From: an uncultured cyanobacterium
GTDB lineage: Bacteria > Cyanobacteriota > Cyanobacteriia > PCC-6307 > Cyanobiaceae
Length of the DNA: 5,188 nucleotides
Reading direction: 5' to 3'
Assembly: GCA_903928835.1 (NCBI GenBank)
Contig: CAIYSK010000201.1
Coordinates: 1-5,188 of the forward strand
Every line of letters begins with the position of its first letter. Position 1 is the stretch's first letter. The translations under genes were made by a program, and so were the position numbers. This document shows positions 1 through 5,188 of this stretch, piece by piece. A model generated the notes under the pieces. It searched no databases and was not told where the DNA came from. It saw nothing but the letters and a program-made list of their open reading frames with translations.

Positions 1-1673
1 ATTACTGGCACCGCCGTTTCCGCCACGTGCTGGTGGATGAATACCAAGACACCAACCGCACCCAGTACGAGCTGATCAAGCTGCTCGTCACCGATGGCGC
101 CGATCCCGATGGGTTCAGCGACTGGGGCAACCGCTCAGTCTTCGTGGTGGGCGACGCCGACCAGAGCATCTACAGCTTCCGCGCCGCCGATTTCACGATC
201 CTGATGGGCTTCCAGGACGACTTCGGCGATGGGGCCCCCGATCTGGCCACCAAAACCATGGTGAAGCTGGAGGAGAACTACCGCTCCACCGCCACGATCC
301 TGGAGGCGGCCAACGTCCTGATCGCCCACAACTCCGAGCGCATCGACAAGGTGTTGCGCCCCACCCGCGGCGAAGGCGAGCTGATCTCCCTCACCCGCTG
401 CGACGACGAAATCGCCGAGGCCGAGGCGGTGGTGCACCGCATGCGCATGCTCGAGGCAGCCCACCCGGATTTGGGCTGGGGGGATATGGCCGTGCTCTAT
501 CGCACCAACGCCCAATCGCGGGCGATGGAGGAGTCGCTGGTGCGGTGGGGCATCCCCTACATCGTGGTGGGCGGCCTGCGCTTCTACGACCGCCGCGAGA
601 TCAAGGATGTGCTCGCCTACCTGAAGTTGTTGGTGAACCCGGCCGACACCGTCAGCCTGCTGAGGGTGCTGAACACGCCCAAGCGGGGCATCGGTAAAAC
701 CACGATCGAGCGGCTCACCGATGCCTCCAACCAACTCGGCATTCCCCTTTGGGAGGTGGTGAGCGATGCGGAGGCGGTGCGCTCCTTGGGGGGCCGTTCG
801 GCCAAGGGGCTCCTGCAGTTCCACGAATTAATCAGCGACCTCCAGCGCCGCTCCCAAGAGGCCGCGCCCTCGGAGCTGGTGCAGCGGGTGATGGAGCAGA
901 GCGGCTATGTGGCCGAGCTGATTGCCGATGGCACCGATGAGGCGGAGGACCGCCGCCGCAACCTCAACGAACTGGTGAATGCGGCCCTCCAATACCAGGA
1001 GGAAAACGAGGAGGGATCCCTCGAGGATTTCCTGGCCTCCGCTGCTTTGGCGAGCGATGCCGATTCCAAGGACACCGAACAAAACCGGGTCACCCTGATG
1101 ACCCTCCACGCCAGCAAGGGCCTGGAGTTTCCGGTGGTGTTTTTGGTGGGCCTCGAGCAGGGCCTGTTCCCCAGCTATCGCTCGTTGGAGGATCCGGCGG
1201 CCCTCGAGGAGGAGCGGCGCCTTTGCTATGTGGGCGTCACCCGGGCCAAGGAGCGGCTGTTCCTCTCCCATGCCAGCGAGCGGCGCCTCTGGGGCGGCAT
1301 GCGTGAGCCGGCGGTGCCCTCGGTGTTCCTCTCCGAGCTGCCCAGTGAATTGATCCAGGGCGATATCCCCCGCACTGGCGGGGCGGCCCTGCGCCGGGAT
1401 CAACGGATGGATCGGCTCACCCGGGTGGACCGTGAGGAGAGCCGCCAGGTGGCGGAGGGTGGTGAAGCCGGAGCGGCGGCCAATGCGGTGCGCCGCCGCT
1501 CTCCGGGCAAAACCTGGGTGGTGGGCGATCGCCTGCGCCATAGCTCCTTTGGCGAGGGCCATGTGACCCACCTGTTTGGCAGCGGTGAGAAGGTCTCGAT
1601 CGCGGTCAAATTTGAGGGTATGGGGCCAAAAATCCTCGATCCCCGCTTGGCACCGATTGAGCCGCTGAGCTAA
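1..1673 (+). CDS. pcrA: PcrA/UvrD-type superfamily 1A DNA helicase (3'->5'), C-terminal part, truncated by left edge
   Basis: ATP-dependent 3'->5' DNA helicase/translocase that acts in nucleotide excision repair and in clearing stalled replication forks or RNA polymerase. The frame is open from base 3 (first codons read YWHRRFRHVLVDEYQDTN), so the true start lies upstream; the GTG at 27 falls inside motif II and cannot be the start. Visible helicase motifs in order: II (DEYQDTN, 36-56), III (GDADQSIYSFR, from 150), IV (NYRS, 276-287), LYRTNAQSRAMEE (from 495), RGIGKTTIE in the 2B region (near 684-710), V (TLHASKGLEF, 1101-1130) and VI (CYVGVTRAKERL, 1224-1259). The last ~52 residues (from about 1515, VGDRLRHSSFGEGHV) match the Tudor/KOW-like tail of PcrA/UvrD that in other bacteria contacts RNA polymerase. 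Full family members are about 730-800 residues, so roughly 200-250 are missing, including the Walker A lysine and motifs Ia/Ib. PcrA versus UvrD naming is arbitrary in cyanobacteria. The stop TAA abuts the next gene's start. No frameshift is seen. Confidence 0.95.
   Translation, partial: YWHRRFRHVLVDEYQDTNRTQYELIKLLVTDGADPDGFSDWGNRSVFVVGDADQSIYSFRAADFTILMGFQDDFGDGAPDLATKTMVKLEENYRSTATILEAANVLIAHNSERIDKVLRPTRGEGELISLTRCDDEIAEAEAVVHRMRMLEAAHPDLGWGDMAVLYRTNAQSRAMEESLVRWGIPYIVVGGLRFYDRREIKDVLAYLKLLVNPADTVSLLRVLNTPKRGIGKTTIERLTDASNQLGIPLWEVVSDAEAVRSLGGRSAKGLLQFHELISDLQRRSQEAAPSELVQRVMEQSGYVAELIADGTDEAEDRRRNLNELVNAALQYQEENEEGSLEDFLASAALASDADSKDTEQNRVTLMTLHASKGLEFPVVFLVGLEQGLFPSYRSLEDPAALEEERRLCYVGVTRAKERLFLSHASERRLWGGMREPAVPSVFLSELPSELIQGDIPRTGGAALRRDQRMDRLTRVDREESRQVAEGGEAGAAANAVRRRSPGKTWVVGDRLRHSSFGEGHVTHLFGSGEKVSIAVKFEGMGPKILDPRLAPIEPLS
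1524..1533. repeat. HIP1 palindrome (GGCGATCGCC)
   Basis: GCGATCGC at 1525-1532, extended by one G and one C to GGCGATCGCC, lies inside the helicase coding region (codons for V-G-D-R-L). This is the highly iterated palindrome of many cyanobacterial genomes. I found only one copy by eye. At this base composition a single chance copy in 5 kb would not be surprising, so it is only weak support for the cyanobacterial assignment. Confidence 0.5.
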
Positions 1674-2957
1674 GTGCAGATCCCCGGCGTGCCCCAGGTG
1701 CTGCTCGAGGCGATTGCCGCTGCCCAAGAGGCCGTTGCGCCTGGGGCGCCGGTGGCCTTGGTGGGCGGTGCGGTGCGGGATGTGCTGCTGCACCGGGTGC
1801 ACAACGATCCCTGGCGCGGGCTGCTCGATCTGGATCTAGTGGTGGAGGGCAGTGGGGCTGCCCTGGTAGACCAGTTGGCCCAGGAGTTTGCCAATCGCGG
1901 CCTAGCGGGTGCGATCACCGGCAGCCAGGTCCATGGCGCCTACGGCACGGTGGAGCTGGAGCTTGGGGTGGCGGGCCAAACCCTGCTGCTGGATGTGGCC
2001 ACGGCGCGGCTGGAAAGCTATGGCGTGCCCGCCGAAAACCCCCAGGTGCGCTTTGGGGCCCTGGCAGATGATCTGGCCCGGCGTGACTTCACGATCAACG
2101 CCATGGCCCTGGTGTTGGCAGCGGCCGGTTCGAGCTCTCCTTCCCTGCTCGATCCCCACGGCGGCCAGGCTGATCTGGAGCGGCGCCAACTGCGCCTGCT
2201 CCACCCACAAAGCCTGCGCGACGACCCCACCCGCTTGCTGCGGGGCGCCCGCTATGCAGCCCGGCTGGGTTTTGATTTAGCCCCCCAGAGCCTGGCCGCT
2301 GCGGCCAGAACCATGGCTGCCTGGCCCTGGCCGTGGCGCCATGGGGACCCCCCGGATCAGGCTCCTGCAGCCCTGGGCACCCGCCTGCGTATGGAGTTGG
2401 AGCTGCTGCTGGAGCGGGAGCCCTGGCCCCAAGCCCTGGCGGCCCTGCAGCGCTGGGGCGCTCTGGTGTTGCTCGATCCCCAGCTGCAAGTCGATCGGAA
2501 TTGGCCGCGGCGGCTGCGCTGGGCCCAGCGCCTGGGGCTGCCCTTGATGGTGGCTTTGGTGGCCTGTGCGGCCGACCCTCTGGCCTTGGCCGAACGGCTG
2601 CAGTTGCCCCACGCCCAGCACAAGCTTTTGGCGAGCTGGCTGGCGTTGCTCGAGCGCTTGGTTGAGGAGGTTGCTGTTGGCGGTGCTGCTGGGGACGCCG
2701 TGAGCTGGTGCGCCCTGCTCGAAGCTCCGGGCTGCTCCGCCGATGCAGTCGCGTTGGGGTTGGTATGCAGCGCTGGTGGCATGGAGCCCTGGCGGCAGTG
2801 GCGCCGGTCCTTGCTGCGCTGGTGGTGGCGTTGGCGCCACATCCAGGCCCCCTTGCAAGCCTCCGATCTGATCGCCCAAGGCCTCAAGCCCGGCCCGGCC
2901 CTTGGCGCCCGGCTGCGGCAGCTGCGGGCGGAGGTGCTGGCGGCAGAGCGGGTTTGA
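1674..2957 (+). CDS. cca: Class II CCA tRNA nucleotidyltransferase / poly(A) polymerase family protein
   Basis: Adds all or part of the 3'-terminal CCA to tRNA from CTP and ATP; cytoplasmic. The 427-residue protein has the class II head: LVGGAVRDVLL at residues 29-39, the metal-binding D-L-D at 52-54 (motif A), RRDFTINAMA at 136-145 (motif B), LLDPHGG at 158-164, and motif D read as DDPTR (183-187) leading into LLRGARYAARLGF (188-200). Motif D in the family is usually EDxxR; here the first acid is Asp. The rest is a helical body/tail with no HD phosphohydrolase motif, ending in DLIAQGLKPGPALGARLRQL (residues 398-417), a conserved closing motif of this family. Residues 373-390 are unusually rich in Trp and Arg. 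Start: TAA at 1671-1673 is in the same frame, so translation cannot begin earlier; GTG at 1674 leaves ~28 residues before the GG motif, which is normal. No clear Shine-Dalgarno is seen, so translation is probably coupled to the helicase gene. Sequence alone does not tell a full CCA enzyme from a CC-adding or A-adding enzyme. Confidence 0.93.
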   Translation: MQIPGVPQVLLEAIAAAQEAVAPGAPVALVGGAVRDVLLHRVHNDPWRGLLDLDLVVEGSGAALVDQLAQEFANRGLAGAITGSQVHGAYGTVELELGVAGQTLLLDVATARLESYGVPAENPQVRFGALADDLARRDFTINAMALVLAAAGSSSPSLLDPHGGQADLERRQLRLLHPQSLRDDPTRLLRGARYAARLGFDLAPQSLAAAARTMAAWPWPWRHGDPPDQAPAALGTRLRMELELLLEREPWPQALAALQRWGALVLLDPQLQVDRNWPRRLRWAQRLGLPLMVALVACAADPLALAERLQLPHAQHKLLASWLALLERLVEEVAVGGAAGDAVSWCALLEAPGCSADAVALGLVCSAGGMEPWRQWRRSLLRWWWRWRHIQAPLQASDLIAQGLKPGPALGARLRQLRAEVLAAERV

Positions 2958-2988
2958 GCTCGGAGCGCGCCAGGAGCTGATCAACCCG
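2949..2988 (+). other. Imperfect stem-loop across the 3' end of the nucleotidyltransferase gene
   Basis: CGGGTT (2949-2954) can pair with AACCCG (2983-2988). Inside that, AGCTC (2957-2961) can pair with GAGCT (2974-2978). An internal loop of 2 and 4 bases separates the two helices, and a 12-base GC-rich apical loop remains. The TGA stop (2955-2957) lies at the junction of the two helices. No T-run follows (next bases are TGACAGTTGG), so this is not a standard intrinsic terminator. It could be a 3' end-protecting or weak terminating hairpin, or chance in GC-rich DNA. Confidence 0.3.
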
Positions 2989-3052
2989 TGACAGTTGGTG
3001 GCACTGGTTGGGGTCGTTGGTCTCGCTACGTTTGAGCCATGGGGTTTGCGTT
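2958..3052. other. Intergenic gap between nucleotidyltransferase and protease genes
   Basis: This gap holds the right arm of the stem-loop and a G-rich stretch with three GTTGG copies (2994-2998, 3007-3011, 3016-3020). The + strand reading frames give only very short peptides. I see no convincing -35/-10 pair: the best -10-like hexamer, TACGTT near 3027, matches the consensus poorly. The protease could be transcribed by read-through from upstream or from a promoter I cannot recognise. Confidence 0.5.
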
Positions 3053-3433
3053 ATGGGTTTGATCCGCGGCACGTTTCAGCTGCTCAATCCGCTGAGCCAA
3101 GAACTGGCTCCACTGGAGGTGTCAGCGCTGGCTGATACGGGAGCTGTGCATCTCTGCATCCCGGAGCACGTCGCTCTGCAGTTGCAGCTGCAGGAATTGG
3201 AGAAGCGGGAGGTGGTGCTCGCCGATGGCCATCGCCGCACCGTGCCCTACATGGGACCGGTGGAAGTGCGTTTTCGCAATCGCCGCTGCTTCACCGGCGC
3301 CATGGTGCTGGGTAATGAGGTTCTGCTTGGGGCGATCCCCATGGAAGACATGGACCTGGTGCTGCAACCCCAGCTCCAATCCATTGATGTCAATCCGGAG
3401 AGTCCGAACATCGCCGTGAGCTTGGCGAAGTGA
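3053..3433 (+). CDS. Retropepsin-like clan AA aspartic protease, single-lobe
   Basis: Small putative aspartic peptidase of the retropepsin-like fold (clan AA), 126 residues. Members with one lobe are expected to work as homodimers, each giving one catalytic Asp. The catalytic motif ALADTGA puts D28-T29-G30 at 3134-3142. The hydrophobic-hydrophobic-Gly partner motif is VLLGAIPMEDMDL (V90 to L102), and the end SIDVNPESPNIAVSLAK resembles the conserved tail I recall from cyanobacterial and archaeal members. There is no signal peptide or membrane segment, so it is probably cytoplasmic; the substrate is unknown. ATG 3053 is preferred over an in-frame TTG at 3008 because family members begin close to MGLI/MGLV; a weak GGGG (3041-3044) sits 8 bases before it. 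It lies 95 bases after the nucleotidyltransferase gene on the same strand, and its last 44 bases overlap the 3' end of the opposing selD fusion. No partner gene (such as an antitoxin) is visible beside it. Confidence 0.85.
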   Translation: MGLIRGTFQLLNPLSQELAPLEVSALADTGAVHLCIPEHVALQLQLQELEKREVVLADGHRRTVPYMGPVEVRFRNRRCFTGAMVLGNEVLLGAIPMEDMDLVLQPQLQSIDVNPESPNIAVSLAK

Positions 3434-5188
3434 CAACGGTTTCCACGCGCCCCACCACGGCCGCCTGGGTAAAGCCAGCTTGGTGGAGCGCAGCTAGGGC
3501 CGCAGGGGCTTGGTTTGCGGGAAGGGCGGCCAGCAGGGGCCCGCAGGTTTGGGGGTCGATTAGTAGGCCGTGCAGGGCGGCTGAGCTGGGGCCCTGGAGC
3601 TGGATAGGACCCTCGAGGAGGGCTAGGGAGCGGGCGTTGGAGGGGGCCAGGCTGCTGGCGTAACCCAGTTCCAGCAGTTCCAACGCTCCATCCATGGCCA
3701 GGCCCTGGAGCGCTGGGGCATCGAGGGTCCCCTGGATTGAGGTGGCGCTGGCCTGGAGCATTTCGCCCAGATGGCCGAGCAGCCCAAAGCCGGTGATGTC
3801 GGTGCAGGCCCGGCAACCGTGGGCGCGCAGCAGATCCACCAGGGGCGCCTGGCTCTGCTGCATGTGGATCAAGGCCTGGTCGATCCAGGCGGGCTTGCAG
3901 TGCTGGCTTGGAACGGCGGCCATGGCGGCGGCAAACAACACGCCGGTGCCGATCGGTTTGACCAGCACCAAGGCATCACCGCCCTGGAGGGGTCCCTTGG
4001 GCCAGGGGCTGCCAGGACAGCTGCCATTCACCGTGAGGGCCAGGGTGAGGGGGCCCGGTCCCGGGGCCATGCCCCCACCCGCGCGCTCTTCCAAGGTGTG
4101 GCCGCCGATCAACTTGCCGCCGATTGGTTCGAGCACCGAGCGCATGCCGGCCAAGGTTTGGGCCAGAAGCTGTTGCTGCATTGCCGCTGGGCCCTGGGGC
4201 ACCGTCACCAGCGCTTGGGCGCTGTGCACCTGGGCGCCTGACGCCCAAAGGTCGCTGCAGGCATGGAGGGTGGTGAGACGGGCGTTGAGCCAGGCATCGC
4301 CCACCAGGGCCGGAAAGCCATCCACGCTTTGCAGCAGGGTTTCGCCGTTGGCGTCTACGCCCACCACGGCCGCATCCTCCGCCGGCCCGCCCAGGCCTGC
4401 CTGCTCCAGGGCTGCTGCCAGGGGTGCGGCGGCAAGTTTGGCCCCGCAGCCGTGGCAGGCCATGGCGTCGCCACTATCCATGGCCTGGAGCCCGGTGAAG
4501 CCCTCCATGAAGCGCTGATCAATGGCTTGCTTCCAGCGCCAGAGCCGTTCGCTCGGGCCCCAGGCAAAGGGCCCCCAGAAGGCGACGGCCCGCGGCTGGC
4601 CGCTGATCGAGCCTCCATCCCCGAGAAGCTGCAGGGCCCGGGCCTGGGGGCGCCAGGGTTTCAGCTGGGGCTGGCCTGGGGCACCATCCCTCGAGCTGTG
4701 CTGCAGCCAGCGCTCGAGATTGGCAGCCAGTACCGGTGCTGCCCGCACTGCCCAGACGCCAGAGGCCGCCCGGGGACAACCTTCGATCACACCGCAATCG
4801 CCGCTGGCAAAGACGGCTGGAAAGCCCTTCACCTGCAGGGAGGCTTCGGTGAGCACCCGCCCTGCTGCATTGGTGGGCAGGCCTGATGCTTCCAGCCAGC
4901 CGGGGCCGCGGCTGCCGGTGCAGGCCAGAGCTGGGCTGAATTCTTGGTTTGATGCGGTTGCCAGAGCTTTTTCTTTGCGTGGGTCCCGCCCAATCGGCAC
5001 ACCCGCCGCTTGAAGCAGGCTTTCGCCCAGCCGGTTGGCAGCCCTCGAGCCCAGATGGAGGTGCTCACCGCGCAGCTGCAGCCTGGGCTGGAGCCCCCGA
5101 TGGCGCAGGGCCAGGGCCACCTCCACGGCGGCCGCCCCCCCGCCACGGATGCTGATCGCTTGGGGTGCTTCCAGGCCTTGGCACCAGG
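3390..5188 (-). CDS. selD: Bifunctional NDH-2-like FAD/NAD(P) oxidoreductase - selenide, water dikinase (SelD) fusion, N-terminus cut by right edge
   Basis: The C-terminal domain makes selenophosphate (selenide + ATP + water to selenophosphate, AMP and phosphate). The N-terminal domain is a pyridine nucleotide-disulfide oxidoreductase resembling type II NADH dehydrogenases. The frame is open to the edge; about 599 residues are visible of an expected ~720-740, so the FAD-binding N-terminus is missing and no start can be given. Oxidoreductase marks: dinucleotide fingerprint IRGGGAAAVE (about 5150-5121) and the second FAD motif VFASGDCG (about 4814-4791). A cyanobacterial-type linker includes LWRWKQAIDQRFMEGF. 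SelD marks: CHGCGAK with catalytic Cys at 4446-4448 and Lys at 4437-4439; Mg/ATP Asp residues in SVDGF (Asp at 4320-4322), ACSDLWASGA and CTDITGFGLLGHLGEM; GGHTLEE. These correspond to E. coli C17, K20, D51, D91 and D227. The catalytic residue is Cys (TGC), not selenocysteine. The SelD part (~357 residues) is full length, with about 14 extra C-terminal residues encoded antisense to the protease gene. Stop TGA is at 3390-3392. Confidence 0.93.
   Translation of the reverse strand, partial: WCQGLEAPQAISIRGGGAAAVEVALALRHRGLQPRLQLRGEHLHLGSRAANRLGESLLQAAGVPIGRDPRKEKALATASNQEFSPALACTGSRGPGWLEASGLPTNAAGRVLTEASLQVKGFPAVFASGDCGVIEGCPRAASGVWAVRAAPVLAANLERWLQHSSRDGAPGQPQLKPWRPQARALQLLGDGGSISGQPRAVAFWGPFAWGPSERLWRWKQAIDQRFMEGFTGLQAMDSGDAMACHGCGAKLAAAPLAAALEQAGLGGPAEDAAVVGVDANGETLLQSVDGFPALVGDAWLNARLTTLHACSDLWASGAQVHSAQALVTVPQGPAAMQQQLLAQTLAGMRSVLEPIGGKLIGGHTLEERAGGGMAPGPGPLTLALTVNGSCPGSPWPKGPLQGGDALVLVKPIGTGVLFAAAMAAVPSQHCKPAWIDQALIHMQQSQAPLVDLLRAHGCRACTDITGFGLLGHLGEMLQASATSIQGTLDAPALQGLAMDGALELLELGYASSLAPSNARSLALLEGPIQLQGPSSAALHGLLIDPQTCGPLLAALPANQAPAALAALHQAGFTQAAVVGRVETVVTSPSSRRCSDSPD

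Noticed and set aside
135..824. Antisense open frame (229 codons, - strand) opposite the helicase
   Set aside because: Low-complexity His/Gly/Val-rich translation with no motif; a shadow of the helicase codon bias.
828..1802. Long antisense open frame (324 codons, - strand) across the helicase gene
   Set aside because: It lies opposite a strongly motif-supported helicase. Its translation is His/Ala/Gly/Leu-rich with no recognisable domain, as expected from antisense frames in GC-rich DNA.
2277..2984. Antisense open frame (235 codons, - strand) opposite the nucleotidyltransferase
   Set aside because: Gln/Pro/Gly-rich translation without a domain; the + strand protein has clear family motifs over the same bases.
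3008..3052. Upstream in-frame TTG start giving a 141-residue protease
   Set aside because: Family members start near MGLI; the ATG at 3053 fits that, and the extra 15 residues show no conserved feature.
2958..3052. tRNA or other structured RNA in the intergenic gap
   Set aside because: I found no GGTTCGANNCC-type T-arm, no cloverleaf and no CCA-adjacent stem on either strand.
2884..3072. Possible 62-codon small gene on the - strand across the cca-protease gap
   Set aside because: Half of it is antisense to the nucleotidyltransferase end and its C-terminus is a Pro/Ala run. I see no ribosome binding site or family signature.
3390..4463. Internal ATG at 4461-4463 as a separate start for a stand-alone 357-residue SelD
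   Set aside because: The Met sits right at the SelD domain boundary, which is suggestive, but no clear Shine-Dalgarno precedes it and the frame is continuous with the oxidoreductase half, matching the known cyanobacterial fusion.
3694..4518. Open frame (274 codons, + strand) opposite the SelD domain
   Set aside because: It is antisense to all the SelD catalytic motifs, and its Trp/Ala/Ser/Pro-rich translation resembles nothing I know.

Overview
The window looks like a piece of a high-GC picocyanobacterial chromosome, of the Synechococcus/Cyanobium type. I base this on the G+C-rich base composition (judged by eye), on cyanobacterial-style versions of all four proteins, on a selenophosphate synthetase fused to a flavin oxidoreductase (a fusion I know from Synechococcus and Prochlorococcus), and on one copy of the cyanobacterial HIP1 palindrome. 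No phage, insertion sequence, CRISPR array, tRNA or rRNA signal is visible. The genus assignment is an inference.

Layout. The left third (1-1673, + strand) is the C-terminal ~557 residues of a PcrA/UvrD-type superfamily 1 DNA helicase; its start and Walker A motif lie beyond the left edge. Its TAA stop is followed with no gap, in the same frame, by the GTG start of a class II CCA tRNA nucleotidyltransferase/poly(A) polymerase family gene (1674-2957). A 95-base gap follows, holding an imperfect stem-loop that begins inside the 3' end of the nucleotidyltransferase gene. Next comes a 126-residue retropepsin-like clan AA aspartic protease (3053-3433, + strand). The right part (3390 to the edge, - strand) is the C-terminal ~599 residues of a fusion protein: a pyridine nucleotide-disulfide (NDH-2-like) oxidoreductase, whose FAD-binding N-terminus is off the right edge, followed by a complete SelD domain. 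The protease gene and the fusion gene run towards each other and their coding regions overlap tail-to-tail by 44 bases.

How they work together. The helicase (DNA repair, rescue of stalled forks and RNA polymerase) and the nucleotidyltransferase (tRNA 3' end maturation) are probably co-transcribed housekeeping genes. The protease is the accessory-looking member and has no obvious link to its neighbours. The SelD fusion makes selenophosphate, the selenium donor for tRNA 2-selenouridine or other selenium uses; no user of selenophosphate is present in this window.

I see no convincing new multi-gene system here. The most useful leads are the overlapping 3' ends of protease and selD, the unexplained protease between two housekeeping genes, the TAA/GTG junction, and the NADPH-like dinucleotide fingerprint in the oxidoreductase half of the fusion.
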